From Megasphaera sp. NM10 (GTDB taxonomy: Bacteria; Bacillota; Negativicutes; Veillonellales; Megasphaeraceae), in the NCBI RefSeq assembly GCF_000417505.1, contig NZ_APHY01000004.1, positions 1 to 64,000 on the forward strand: 64,000 nucleotides of DNA, written 5' to 3'. Both the position numbers and the translations under genes were made by a program. Below, in pieces: positions 52,633-61,006 of this stretch. Positions within the stretch are counted from its first letter, which is position 1. Each line of letters opens with the position of its first letter. The notes beneath the pieces are model-generated. The model was given only the letters and a program-made list of their open reading frames with translations, made no database searches and had not been told where the DNA came from.

Positions 52633-52725
52633 CTATTTAAAGATCATGGCGAGCATCGTCACAAACGCCGCCATGCATACGACAGCGTAAATGATGAGCC
52701 CAATCCATACCTTCCGTTTCGTCAT
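52633..52725 (-). CDS. Single-span membrane peptide, 30 aa
   Basis: MTKRKVWIGLIIYAVVCMAA followed by FVTMLAMIFK: a basic N-terminus and one membrane helix. GGAGCG precedes the ATG. Unknown function; possibly a superinfection or regulatory membrane peptide. Confidence 0.5.
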   Translation of the reverse strand: MTKRKVWIGLIIYAVVCMAAFVTMLAMIFK

Positions 52726-52737
52726 GCTATCACGCTC

Positions 52738-52947
52738 CTACCGTTTGGGCGTCGAGGCAATCGGCGCCCAATAATCTACTTCACGCGGCGGGATAAGCCG
52801 CATTTCTCCATCTACGATCCAATGGTCGTTGCAATAGATTCCCACCGCTTTAAATTCCCATTCGGTCCCTGCGTGCATCGCTACGAGTACGCGCCGCTGT
52901 GGAATAGGAAGCTGGTCATTTACATCTACCCATCGCATTTGCATCAT
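52738..52947 (-). CDS. DUF551 protein
   Basis: 69 residues: WVDVNDQLPIPQRRVLVAMH near the start and EVDYWAPIASTPKR at the end are the DUF551 signature found in many phages. Function unknown. Confidence 0.82.
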   Translation of the reverse strand: MMQMRWVDVNDQLPIPQRRVLVAMHAGTEWEFKAVGIYCNDHWIVDGEMRLIPPREVDYWAPIASTPKR

Positions 52948-53605
52948 CCTCCCGTAATGATTTCAATAACACCTTAGCTCTTTCCATGCGTTTCCTGATG
53001 GCTTCTTTATTGGCATGCGCCTCTTTATGTTTCCTGAAGCAGTTACCGAGTGCGATATTCAAAATATCTGTGTTTGTATGGTGATTGATGGTGCTATAGA
53101 TGAGATTCTCATCGTCAACGTAATAATAAGCTTCGTCTTTTGCCGGAACGAACGGCGCTTTCATCGCCTGGGCCGCTCTTTCAATAGCCAGTTTGATGCC
53201 GATTTCCGGGTTGAAGGCGTCGTCCGGGTGGCATTTCGCCACGCCAATGTAATCCATCTTGTTGTCATCGTCGACAAACGTGACTACGATGGTCCCGCGC
53301 GCAGTCCATTTTATCGAGTTGGCCGTGTTCATCGGGAGGCCGTATTTTTCCGCTTCTTCCATGAAAATCTTATTGATATAATTCCGAAAAGCAGCGCTGT
53401 CTTTCTGCCTGATGTCAAATTTCGGTGGCTTTCCGGTAGACTTCTGCAAATCTTCAAGCGTACCGACGTCGTTGTAACCATCAACATTTTCAAAGTAGCA
53501 GTACTTTTGGCTACATGATCCATATACAGCGCAACGAGAACATAAATTCTTGCAATATTCTTTCAAGGTGTTTATAGCCATCTTGGCCATCTTGTCATCG
53601 ATCAT
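52916..53605 (-). CDS. Hypothetical phage protein with Cys-rich N-terminus, 229 aa
   Basis: Residues 15-45 contain CKNLCSRCAVYGSCSQKYCY, which could bind zinc or a cluster. The middle (TIVVTFVDDDNKMDYIGVAK) looks like a small beta fold, and the C-terminal 60 residues are basic helices. It overlaps rusA and the DUF551 gene. I do not recognise the family. Confidence 0.55.
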   Translation of the reverse strand: MIDDKMAKMAINTLKEYCKNLCSRCAVYGSCSQKYCYFENVDGYNDVGTLEDLQKSTGKPPKFDIRQKDSAAFRNYINKIFMEEAEKYGLPMNTANSIKWTARGTIVVTFVDDDNKMDYIGVAKCHPDDAFNPEIGIKLAIERAAQAMKAPFVPAKDEAYYYVDDENLIYSTINHHTNTDILNIALGNCFRKHKEAHANKEAIRKRMERAKVLLKSLREDDANAMGRCK

Positions 53606-54024
53606 TTTTTTACCTTCTTTCTGAGCTTGGGATGTAGTTCGTTGAGTTTGTCGTCCGGCATGGGGATGATTTTGATTTCAGCGCGTGGCCATACCGGGTC
53701 GACGCCTGCGATGCAGCTGCAGGCCGCATCGGCGATATAGCCGTCGTCCTCTACGATACCGGCTTTCTCTAAAATGTCGGCCGTCGCCTGGATCAGTCCA
53801 AATAAATCGGGCCAGCCCTTGCGATTAGGCATGTAGTATTCGACGTTCATCCGGGTCGCGCAATCAATCGTCCGGAAGCCGCGTGGCTTCTGGGTCATCA
53901 GCTGGCACAGGGCCGCCTTCTCATAGTCCCGGTATTGTTTGGACTGAATGAGCCCGTATCGAGTCTTGGTCATGCTGTTTTTCTTGGTCATCGGGCGTCC
54001 GTCGATGGTGAAGTTATAAACCAT
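53602..54024 (-). CDS. rusA: RusA-family Holliday junction resolvase
   Basis: 140 residues. TIDGRPMTKKNSMTKTRYGL opens the fold and NRKGWPDLFGLIQATADILE with GIVEDDGYIADA carries the catalytic aspartates. It would cut replication/recombination intermediates before packaging, together with the RecT/YqaJ pair. Confidence 0.9.
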   Translation of the reverse strand: MVYNFTIDGRPMTKKNSMTKTRYGLIQSKQYRDYEKAALCQLMTQKPRGFRTIDCATRMNVEYYMPNRKGWPDLFGLIQATADILEKAGIVEDDGYIADAACSCIAGVDPVWPRAEIKIIPMPDDKLNELHPKLRKKVKK

Positions 54025-54033
54025 GGGCGCCTC

Positions 54034-54423
54034 CTAGAACGGAATCTCTTCGTCGTCCGCAGCATTTCCCATGTCCTCAAAGGATTCGCCCGGCGCGGCG
54101 GCTTTAGCGGCTTTCGGTACGGTCCCGACGTAGTCCGCCGTGACTTCGCTGTAGTAGCGCTTGGTTCCATCCTTTTCGTACGAATTCGTTGTAAACCGCC
54201 CCAGGACGACGACCCGGTCGCCTTTCAAGAAGTTCTGCGCCAGATCCGACGACGGCGGCCAGCAGGTCACCGGCACGAACGACGTCATTTCTTTCGCCTG
54301 GCCGTCCCTCCCCTTGTAGGTTTCTGAGCAGGCCACCGTCATCCGGACGAGGGTCTTGCCGGTCCGGGTCACGCTGACTTTCGGGTCGCGTGCCAGGTTG
54401 CCCATGAGCTGCACATTATTCAT
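54034..54423 (-). CDS. ssb: Single-stranded DNA-binding protein
   Basis: 129 residues: MNNVQLMGNLARDPKVSVTR, an OB fold with FLKGDRVVVLGRFTTNSYEK, and the acidic DDEEIPF tail that docks partner proteins. The linker is short compared with host SSB. Phage replication module. Confidence 0.93.
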   Translation of the reverse strand: MNNVQLMGNLARDPKVSVTRTGKTLVRMTVACSETYKGRDGQAKEMTSFVPVTCWPPSSDLAQNFLKGDRVVVLGRFTTNSYEKDGTKRYYSEVTADYVGTVPKAAKAAAPGESFEDMGNAADDEEIPF

Positions 54424-54436
54424 TTTTTCATTCCTC

Positions 54437-54622
54437 CTAAAACCAGCTGATAAGAATTTCCTGCGGGTTGATGGCTACCTTATAGCCCATGCTGTCGATA
54501 GTCTGTGCGACAGCATCGTCCACGGCAGCATCCCCACTTTTTTCAATCGTGGCGTAGCTCTTCCCGTCCTGGCAGGCTTTATCAATCACGGCCCGGACGC
54601 GTTCCATGCTCATGTCAATCAA
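54437..54622 (-). CDS. Hypothetical phage protein, about 61 aa
   Basis: The start is uncertain: a TTG at 54622 is well spaced from GGAGGTG, with an ATG three codons later. The core MSMERVRAVIDKACQDGKSY and MGYKVAINPQEILI suggests a small alpha/beta protein. It overlaps the next gene. Not recognised. Confidence 0.5.
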   Translation of the reverse strand: MIDMSMERVRAVIDKACQDGKSYATIEKSGDAAVDDAVAQTIDSMGYKVAINPQEILISWF

Positions 54623-55016
54623 TCGGATCACCTCCCTTGTCGAACGTTTCCGTATCCGTAAGCGTGTAAAAATTGGGTTTATACTCCGGATGCCGGTCGA
54701 GCCAGTGTGTGAAGGCTGCGTCTAAAATATCATCCAGGTCTTTCAAATCACCGTCGGTAACGTCGACCAGCCAGGTTTCTGCATATTCCCCGGCTACGTC
54801 GTAAGCCTGGTCTTGCAAAGCTTCCATGAGAAGGCTTGTATATACGCTGACGTCCGGAACAAATTTTTGTACCCTGCCGACCGTGATGGTGTCGACGCAT
54901 CCGCTTTTCGCGTCTTCCATAGCCGCTTTGAGCGCGGCTTCCTTGGAATCAAAGAAGTCCACGCAGGTGCAATCATCATCGTCGAGATAGTAGTTCCATT
55001 TATCAGTAGGCTGCAT
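54615..55016 (-). CDS. Hypothetical acidic phage protein, 133 aa
   Basis: Very acidic (YYLDDDDCTCVDFFDSKEAA, VDVTDGDLKDLDDILD), aromatic-rich end (WLDRHPEYKPNFYTLTD). Possibly a DNA mimic-like or anti-host protein from composition alone; no family recognised. GGGAAAG precedes the ATG. Confidence 0.5.
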   Translation of the reverse strand: MQPTDKWNYYLDDDDCTCVDFFDSKEAALKAAMEDAKSGCVDTITVGRVQKFVPDVSVYTSLLMEALQDQAYDVAGEYAETWLVDVTDGDLKDLDDILDAAFTHWLDRHPEYKPNFYTLTDTETFDKGGDPID

Positions 55017-55030
55017 ATGGCTTTCCCTCC

Positions 55031-55393
55031 TTAATCCACAAACACAACGTTCCCGTCGTGATCTACAAAACTTTCGCGAAGCAAATCATAATCATCGGCC
55101 AGGCGGCTGATGTCTTCCAACGCCTTCACGACGTCGTCAACTTCCAGGTTCTCCAGGACGTCGCTTGTAATCGGCGTATCAAACGTGATATCCCAGTAAC
55201 TAGGGTAAAGACGGTTTCGTTTGATTACATCCAGTTCAAATAATTCATCATGCTGGCCACGAGCGACGGTAGCCCCATAGCCATTCAGGCAATGAAATTC
55301 ATAGTATTCTCCGTCTTCATGGTATTCGGCCCATGGCTCAAATCGTCCGAACTTCATGTCATTCGTCACCTCGATTCGGCTTTTTCGGTTCAA
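55031..55393 (-). CDS. Hypothetical phage protein, 120 aa
   Basis: Acidic, with FGRFEPWAEYHEDGEYYEFH at the front and a helical end (VDDVVKALEDISRLADDYDL). Recurrent early phage gene type without a name. It is separated by 14 bp from its downstream neighbour. Confidence 0.5.
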   Translation of the reverse strand: MNRKSRIEVTNDMKFGRFEPWAEYHEDGEYYEFHCLNGYGATVARGQHDELFELDVIKRNRLYPSYWDITFDTPITSDVLENLEVDDVVKALEDISRLADDYDLLRESFVDHDGNVVFVD

Positions 55394-55456
55394 GTGTTGG
55401 GATATAGTTCATTACTACTTTTATAGCGATGCCGACAAACAGGATGGCTATTTCAT

Positions 55457-55837
55457 TTACATGCTTGTCGGGGCTCCAGTTGGTCCAGCTCCTGCTATAT
55501 TGGCTAACGCTTCATCAATTAACAGCTCCAAATCGTCGGTATCGAAAGAATTTTCTATGTCAAACGACCCAGTATCGTCAACTAGATTCCGGATACATTC
55601 GTTTAAGATTTGTCTTGAGGATATTTTGAAATTCAGTTCACGGATTAAATCGATGAACATAATTTTGTCTTGCAGGATGTAGTCAGGATTTGTTCCCACT
55701 GTATATTCCTGAAAAGCCTCCCGAATCTGCCTTTTGAATTCTTCTAAAAATTTTTCGTCGTTAAGATAAGCTGTATCGTATGGAAAAATTGAAACAGCCA
55801 CGCCTCGAGGAAATTGTAAAATGTATCTTTTTGTCAT
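55457..55837 (-). CDS. Hypothetical phage protein, 126 aa
   Basis: TKRYILQFPRGVAVSIFPYD then helices (LEEFKRQIREAFQEY, LIRELNFKISSRQILNECIR). No motif. The gene is lower in GC than its neighbours, a hint of separate acquisition. Confidence 0.5.
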   Translation of the reverse strand: MTKRYILQFPRGVAVSIFPYDTAYLNDEKFLEEFKRQIREAFQEYTVGTNPDYILQDKIMFIDLIRELNFKISSRQILNECIRNLVDDTGSFDIENSFDTDDLELLIDEALANIAGAGPTGAPTSM

Positions 55838-55843
55838 CTTCTT

Positions 55844-56431
55844 CTACCTCTCTCCGCGGTTCCCGCGGTAAATATCGACCGGCCCGAACTGCTTTTCATA
55901 GGCCGTAAGGGCCGGGTAATCAATTCCGCATTCAACGTGCAGGCATTTCATGAATTCCCAGATAGGGACCTTGCTCTTTAAGACGGCGTCGATGTTGTCG
56001 TGGATGTACTGCTGTAGATCCTGCAAGCGCTTTGCCCCCCACTTGAAGTCATGACGTAGTGAGTGCAGCGTCACGATGACCGAGGCGGCCACGTGGTCCG
56101 TCACGTATTTCCGCAGACGCCAGTCCTTCGTCTTGCCTGTGATGAGCCGTTCCAGGCGCTGGGCGTCACGCTCATTGAGGAAGCGGTCGAACCCGAAATC
56201 GTCACACAGCTCATCCCGCCAGCGGATGGAGAACCCGTGCTCTTTCGAGTCCAGGTGCTCCCAGGCGGCGTTGAGTTTGGCGAACCGGTTGCGGCCAAAG
56301 CCGTACTTGTCATGCAGGGCCTGGTAGATGAGGGTCAGCCCCCAGTCCGCCCCGCTTTCGGCGCCGACTGCATAGCGGTGCTTGGCTTTTTCGGCCCGTT
56401 TCTTTTCCATGGCCCGTGAAATGTCATTCAT
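55844..56431 (-). CDS. Hypothetical phage protein, 195 aa
   Basis: Start at MNDISRAMEKKRAEKAKHRY, supported by GGGGAGG upstream. All-helical and basic; TLIYQALHDKYGFGRNRFAK and WEHLDSKEHGFSIRWRDELC are reminiscent of small proteins in phage replication regions. No known family by eye. Confidence 0.5.
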   Translation of the reverse strand: MNDISRAMEKKRAEKAKHRYAVGAESGADWGLTLIYQALHDKYGFGRNRFAKLNAAWEHLDSKEHGFSIRWRDELCDDFGFDRFLNERDAQRLERLITGKTKDWRLRKYVTDHVAASVIVTLHSLRHDFKWGAKRLQDLQQYIHDNIDAVLKSKVPIWEFMKCLHVECGIDYPALTAYEKQFGPVDIYRGNRGER

Positions 56432-56669
56432 TCCGATTGTCCTCCCCGAAAATGTGTGCTCCGATGTCGGCCATTTCCGGATCATCCAGGATGTCATCCG
56501 ACGGGGCTGGTTCTGGGTCCACCTTCACCGCTTTCTTCGGGCGGCCTTTTTTCTTCGTATTTGCCGTTTTAACGCCCGTTTCTTCTTTCTGGCTATGATT
56601 TATCGTAAGGCTGTGTAAAAACGCCACCAGCTCGACGTCACTGCCGTTCATGTCGATTTTAATTTCCAT
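56424..56669 (-). CDS. Hypothetical phage protein, 81 aa
   Basis: MEIKIDMNGSDVELVAFLHS, then a basic linker (TKKKGRPKKAVKV, AT-hook-like GRPKK) and an acidic tail. It overlaps the 195-aa gene by 8 bp. Confidence 0.5.
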   Translation of the reverse strand: MEIKIDMNGSDVELVAFLHSLTINHSQKEETGVKTANTKKKGRPKKAVKVDPEPAPSDDILDDPEMADIGAHIFGEDNRNE

Positions 56670-56691
56670 CTTTCTCTCTCCTTTTCTGCCA

Positions 56692-57255
56692 TCATTCCGG
56701 CATTTTCATCCGGGCGGCTACTTCGCTGGTCAATTTTTTCACGCCGGCCAGGCCGGCATCGGCCAGATACTTCTGATGGACCGGGACGCCGGACGCGGCG
56801 AATTCTTTCACTTCTTCGACGTGGGCCGCTTCCGATTCGTAGGCTTTGCGGAACTGGGCCCGCAGGATGGCCGTGTCATCGGTCGGCGTCTGGCAGATCT
56901 CTTTCCAGCCGAACCGGCCGACGACGCGCTGCGTCACCGGATCGTCGAAGTCCGGCACGCCGGTATAGCCGACGACGGCGATGGCCTTCTGGACCTTGCC
57001 CCAGGCTGTAGCACTGTCGATGGGCTTAGTTCCCATTGCCAGCGTAGTCACTTTTTCCGATGCCTTCCTAATTTCGGCAATGGTAGGTAAAAAATTGCAG
57101 TGGTTGATGCAGTACTTGACCCCGGCCGACAAGGCCGCCGGCGGGATGTCTTTTAACATCTCTACGTAGAAACGCAGCCGTTCCTCCGGGAGATCATTTT
57201 TGTACGCCAGTTGCAAAAGACCAATCGCTCGCAGGGTCGATATTTCCGTTGTCAT
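56692..57255 (-). CDS. Helicase loader-like protein (G39P/G40P-loader type)
   Basis: 187 residues. FYVEMLKDIPPAALSAGVKY and INHCNFLPTIAEIRKASEKV resemble the N-terminal domain of SPP1 G39P-type loaders, and AWGKVQKAIAVVGYTGVPDF is a conserved segment in phage homologues. Next to a DnaD-type initiator, it would bring the host DnaB helicase to the phage origin. Confidence 0.72.
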   Translation of the reverse strand: MTTEISTLRAIGLLQLAYKNDLPEERLRFYVEMLKDIPPAALSAGVKYCINHCNFLPTIAEIRKASEKVTTLAMGTKPIDSATAWGKVQKAIAVVGYTGVPDFDDPVTQRVVGRFGWKEICQTPTDDTAILRAQFRKAYESEAAHVEEVKEFAASGVPVHQKYLADAGLAGVKKLTSEVAARMKMPE

Positions 57256-57532
57256 CTTTCGTCTCTCCTTTCTGTTCCTGGGCTTGGTATTCTGCCATCA
57301 GGCGGTTCACGACGTCAATCGCTTCCTTTTTGCTATTGCGCGGCGTTGGCTGTGGCTGGGCTGTGTTTTCGTCGTCATAGCCTCCAGTCTGCCAGCTTTT
57401 CAGAATGCCGTGGATATATGCCAAACTTCTTTTATTCCGAGTGACAGCCCTATCAATGGCCTTCACGACAATGTCGCTTCCAAAGTCATCGACCATGGCT
57501 TTGAGCTTTTCTAGATCCATCTCCCCGGGCAT
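57194..57532 (-). CDS. DnaD-like replication protein, C-terminal fragment
   Basis: 112 residues: MDLEKLKAMVDDFGSDIVVK and NKRSLAYIHGILKSWQTGGY are the DnaD/DnaB_2 DNA-binding domain. The first ATG (at PGEM) has no ribosome binding site, and its frame is the -1 frame of the upstream gene, which contains the matching N-terminal half. The two overlap by 22 bp, the two parts of one gene. Confidence 0.8.
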   Translation of the reverse strand: MPGEMDLEKLKAMVDDFGSDIVVKAIDRAVTRNKRSLAYIHGILKSWQTGGYDDENTAQPQPTPRNSKKEAIDVVNRLMAEYQAQEQKGETKDDNGNIDPASDWSFATGVQK

Positions 57533-58017
57533 GGGTAGATGTTTTTTCGATAGGCTTTGAGTACCTCTTTATATCCGACGTCGTCGTATACCCTATTGTC
57601 TTTAGTCTTTATGTCTTTATGTCTAGGTATGTGGTCAGATTGTGCGACAGACTGTGCGTCAGATTGTGCGTCATCATGACCGCCAGTGGCAGATTGTGCG
57701 TCAGACTGTGCGTCATATTGACGCACAAAAGGAATGATTTTATAAATCGGTGATTGATTCCCTGCCCTTGCTTTTACATGAATCAATCCCGATTCCTGCA
57801 AGATACTTCGGGCGCGCTCAATAGTCCGCCTACTTAATCCCGTATCTGTTTCCAGCACCGACATGGCCAGATTGAATTCCGCTTTCCACCCGGTTTTATT
57901 GCAGAAATGTATCAATGAAAACCAAACAATCCGCGCCGACGCTGGAACCGGATTCGTTAACAACCAGCCATGGAAAGCATTTATTTGGTCAATATACTTG
58001 ATGTTCAGTCTTTCCAT
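57511..58017 (-). CDS. Phage replication initiator, winged-helix N-terminal fragment
   Basis: 168 residues. FHGWLLTNPVPASARIVWFS with MSVLETDTGLSRRTIERARS is the winged-helix opening of phage DnaD-type initiators; a repetitive linker DAQSDAQSATGGHDDAQSDA follows. The end should read KNIYPMPGEMDLEKL, but after KNIYP the frame turns to CPGRWI and stops. A single missing C in ACCC(C)ATG would restore the whole protein with the downstream fragment. Confidence 0.8.
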   Translation of the reverse strand: MERLNIKYIDQINAFHGWLLTNPVPASARIVWFSLIHFCNKTGWKAEFNLAMSVLETDTGLSRRTIERARSILQESGLIHVKARAGNQSPIYKIIPFVRQYDAQSDAQSATGGHDDAQSDAQSVAQSDHIPRHKDIKTKDNRVYDDVGYKEVLKAYRKNIYPCPGRWI

Positions 58018-58062
58018 AACAGTCCTTTCGAGGAGATGGGCGGCCGAAGCCGCCGCTAACTC

Positions 58063-58956
58063 TTATTTATCGCCCTTGAAGTCAGGGCTGAACATATCTT
58101 CGTCTTTAAAGCCATCTTTAACTTCGCCAGTCTGCGAATCTACGCCGTCAGGTGTGGTTTCATCGGCCGGCATAGTTTCCGCTTCCGTGTCGATGGTGAC
58201 GGTTTCGTCTTCTTCATCGACCATGTGTTCCGAGAGGGTCGATTTGATGGTTTCATCTGCGGCGATGGCCCGGACGAATTCCGTCTTGACCGGTGCGTAT
58301 TTCAATACTTTCTTGATGACCGTCTTTTTGGCCATTTCGTCGAAATACTTACTCCAGGGTGAATAGGAAGAGCTGAAAGACTGGCTTGTCTTCTTGGCAT
58401 GCTGGGTGATGTCTTCTTTGCTCATCACCTCGAATCCATAACCGCCGTTGGTCATATGGAATACGGCATAGTACATAATGACGTCGCCACGGTCCTTGAT
58501 GGCCGGCACATGCCGGAGTTTCGGTTCCAGACCGTATTCGTATTCGAATAAGTCGTTTTCATATACTTCGTGCGCCTGGATATCCTTGATGTCCCCGCTT
58601 CGGTATGCCAGGTCAATCATTCCCTTATAGCCGAGCTGGAACTGACATTCGAGTTTCCCTTTGTTCCGGTAGGGAATCAGATAGGCTTGGCCAATCGGGG
58701 TATTCGGTTCTACCCCGAGCTGGGCGGCCTGCATCATGGCCCCCAGGAAGCTGGCTGGCGTGCACTGCTGTAATTGCGGGTTCGTCGAGAGGGCCGTGAA
58801 GACCATCCTCGTAAAGCGTTCCGGCGTCAGTACCGACGGCAGGGCCTTTTTGATTTGAGGTTCCATGGCCTTGATGAGCCCTTTGAGACTCGTGTCTTTC
58901 TGCTGCATCTGCTGTACCTGGGCCGTCTTCTTCGTAAGTCCACCTTTAGTGTTCAT
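58063..58956 (-). CDS. recT: RecT single-strand annealing protein
   Basis: 297 residues. MEPQIKKALPSVLTPERFTR and SFLGAMMQAAQLGVEPNTPI then GQAYLIPYRNKGKLECQFQL are diagnostic. The C-terminus is acidic. It anneals strands made by the exonuclease encoded just downstream in transcription order reversed, a RecET pair. Confidence 0.95.
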   Translation of the reverse strand: MNTKGGLTKKTAQVQQMQQKDTSLKGLIKAMEPQIKKALPSVLTPERFTRMVFTALSTNPQLQQCTPASFLGAMMQAAQLGVEPNTPIGQAYLIPYRNKGKLECQFQLGYKGMIDLAYRSGDIKDIQAHEVYENDLFEYEYGLEPKLRHVPAIKDRGDVIMYYAVFHMTNGGYGFEVMSKEDITQHAKKTSQSFSSSYSPWSKYFDEMAKKTVIKKVLKYAPVKTEFVRAIAADETIKSTLSEHMVDEEDETVTIDTEAETMPADETTPDGVDSQTGEVKDGFKDEDMFSPDFKGDK

Positions 58957-58971
58957 GAATGATTCCTCCTT

Positions 58972-59934
58972 TTATTTGATGGCAAAGCGTCGGCTTGCCT
59001 TGCCAATAGAAATGAAGCCTTTGTCACGCAGTGTCTGGTAGATGTCCGGCGCCGCTTTTTTGAGCTTGGAAAGAGAGCAGGTTTCCCTGGGGTTCGTTGT
59101 CTTCCAGGTGACCCGGTAATCGCCGACCGTCCCGATTTCCGCTTCCCCCAGCATGTCCTTCAACTGGTTTTCGCGAAGCGTTATCTGGGCTTTCAGCTGC
59201 TCCAGGATTTCTTTGTCCCCGCGCAGGTCGTCGATAATCTGTGCCGCATCATCCGGCAGGACGATGGATCTATCTTCCCCATGATAGCGGTCAGCCAGTG
59301 CCTGGGCGCAGGACACACTCCCATCAATCGGCGGGGCTGTGTGTGTCTGCACGAGGCCCCAGAATTCCCGTTCTGCGGAAATCAGTGCCTGTATATCCTG
59401 CTCGTTCCGTTCAACCACCTTATAGGTGGGGTCGTTCCCGCCGATGAGGACCGCGATATACCAGCGGTCGGCACCGGTCACGGCCATATAGTGAAGGCAT
59501 TGGCAGTAGTAGGCATCCGGGATTTCGTCGCCCTGCCATTTCTTGTATTGGCTGACGCCGGCAGTCTTGATTTCCAGACCGGCATTCTCCCCGACGACTT
59601 CCCGGTCTACATTGGCCAGCATGAAGGGAAAGCTGCGGTTCTGCAGCGTCCCCAGTTTCCGGACCTTTTTGCCTATTTCTTCCTGGAACCAGTCGGCAAT
59701 ATTCGGTTCATTCTTATGGCCCCAGTAGATGTACTGGTTGCCCGACAGATCCGGCGGAACGGCCTGGCCGGTCTTTTCCATCCAAAGCTGATATGGGGAT
59801 TTATATGAGTTGTATCCCAGGATGATGGCGGCATCGCTGCCACCGATACCCATGTCGCGGGTCTTGAGCCATTTATCATGATTCTTTTCGGCCTCCCGGA
59901 CCGACAGGATCAAATCACAGTTGCGATAAGCCAT
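58972..59934 (-). CDS. YqaJ-type viral exonuclease (RecE-like)
   Basis: 320 residues. DMGIGGSDAAIILGYNSYKS and the catalytic segment AGLEIKTAGVSQYKKW with DAYYCQCLHYMAVTGADRWY mark the lambda-exonuclease/YqaJ fold; YWGHKNEPNIADWF supplies the metal-binding Glu. Partner of RecT. Confidence 0.93.
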   Translation of the reverse strand: MAYRNCDLILSVREAEKNHDKWLKTRDMGIGGSDAAIILGYNSYKSPYQLWMEKTGQAVPPDLSGNQYIYWGHKNEPNIADWFQEEIGKKVRKLGTLQNRSFPFMLANVDREVVGENAGLEIKTAGVSQYKKWQGDEIPDAYYCQCLHYMAVTGADRWYIAVLIGGNDPTYKVVERNEQDIQALISAEREFWGLVQTHTAPPIDGSVSCAQALADRYHGEDRSIVLPDDAAQIIDDLRGDKEILEQLKAQITLRENQLKDMLGEAEIGTVGDYRVTWKTTNPRETCSLSKLKKAAPDIYQTLRDKGFISIGKASRRFAIK

Positions 59935-59939
59935 GGTCG

Positions 59940-60257
59940 TCAGCTCCTTTCTACAATCCGGAAGTCCCGTTCATAGCAGAACCGGCTGAATTCGTCGATG
60001 AGGATATTCAGCGGCAGGCCGGCATCGTCCGCCATACTAATCAAGACCGCGTACATCATGCAGTAGGCTTCCAAAAGGTTTCCGTTTACCGATACAGACG
60101 GGGTTGTGCGTCCTTTCCCCTCCCCCTGCTGCTGAACCTTTTCGATGTCGATTTTAGGGGTAAATACAATTAAGTTGGTATAGTCATTTCTCTTGGCGAA
60201 ATCTTGCAAGTCTCTACACTTTTCGCATAATTGGGCCTCAATATTTTGATTCTTCAT
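59940..60257 (-). CDS. Hypothetical phage protein, 105 aa
   Basis: The N-terminus has CEKCRDLQDF, a Cys pair; then VSVNGNLLEAYCMMYAVLIS and a helical end. It immediately precedes the exonuclease gene (5 bp). No known family. Confidence 0.5.
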   Translation of the reverse strand: MKNQNIEAQLCEKCRDLQDFAKRNDYTNLIVFTPKIDIEKVQQQGEGKGRTTPSVSVNGNLLEAYCMMYAVLISMADDAGLPLNILIDEFSRFCYERDFRIVERS

Positions 60258-60280
60258 GGTTTTCCTCTCCTTTTTTCTGG

Positions 60281-60344
60281 TATAATGAAGTTGAATTTTT
60301 TGGTATGTGGCCGTTGTCTGGTAGCTCAGGCAGCGGCCATTTTT
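60281..60344 (+). promoter_or_regulatory. Plus-strand -10 box and terminator-like hairpin
   Basis: TATAAT at 60281-60286 with no clear -35, then a stem TGGCCGTTG/CAGCGGCCA (60308-60339) followed by TTTTT on the plus strand. It could make a short antisense RNA inside the minus-strand early operon or stop opposing transcription. Confidence 0.4.
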
Positions 60345-60678
60345 AGTATCTGATGGCCAGGCGCTGGCCTGGTTTCAGTGTCGGGTTCGGGCCCAGGTCG
60401 TTGTTGACCTGAATCTGGTAGATGACCTCCCTGATATCCTGGCCGGTCTTGTCGGCTACAGGGCCAGCGATTTCCCACAGCGTTTCATCTGTGTCGACGA
60501 CGTGGATGATGGCCGTATCAGCGGCGACCATTTCGGCCTGTGTCCAGGGAGTCGCGCTGCCGATGTACAGCCCGACTCCGAAGGCGGCCACAAGGGCCAG
60601 CCCCGCCCGGAAAACCTGGAACTTGGGCTTACGCCTTGGCTCTGTCTGTCCATGTTCGTAAATCTTCATTGTCTTCAT
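60343..60678 (-). CDS. LysM-domain small membrane protein
   Basis: 111 residues from MKTMKIYEHGQTEPRRKPKF; GAAAGGAGGG upstream. A membrane helix lies at about 22-42 (AGLALVAAFGVGLYIGSATP), then a LysM-like domain (TDETLWEIAGPVADKTGQDI ... PTLKPGQRLAIRY). It resembles host YneA-type division inhibitors in layout; in a phage early region it could act on the envelope. Confidence 0.72.
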   Translation of the reverse strand: MKTMKIYEHGQTEPRRKPKFQVFRAGLALVAAFGVGLYIGSATPWTQAEMVAADTAIIHVVDTDETLWEIAGPVADKTGQDIREVIYQIQVNNDLGPNPTLKPGQRLAIRY

Positions 60679-60985
60679 GTGAATCCCTCCTTTCTTCGTA
60701 TTCAAACTGGCTCATATCAGCCGACAACCGGCTAATGAAGGTCCGGCACCGTTCCAGCTTTTGCCGTGTTCGTGCCAGCTCATCCTTTAGGCGGCGCCAT
60801 TCAAAGGGGCTGTGCGTCCAATCCGCTGAGTCCATCCCCTCGAGCTCTAACACGTTCTTCATGCTGTACTTGACCCCGGGGAGCTTGAGCCGCTTGAGCA
60901 GGCCGTCCTGCTCCATATTTGTAATGGCAGGACGGCTCAAATCCCAACGATTCATAAGTTCGTTCATCGAGATAACCGGCTTCAT
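60629..60985 (-). CDS. Excisionase/MerR-like helix-turn-helix protein, 118 aa
   Basis: SMNELMNRWDLSRPAITNME followed by GLLKRLKLPGVKYSMKNVL is the winged-helix of the MerR/excisionase-like fold; a coiled coil follows (LKDELARTRQKLERCRTF). It overlaps the LysM gene. Possibly a local regulator. Confidence 0.65.
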   Translation of the reverse strand: MKPVISMNELMNRWDLSRPAITNMEQDGLLKRLKLPGVKYSMKNVLELEGMDSADWTHSPFEWRRLKDELARTRQKLERCRTFISRLSADMSQFEYEERRDSHEDNEDLRTWTDRAKA

Positions 60986-61006
60986 ATGATTCCCTCCTTT
61001 CGCCTC

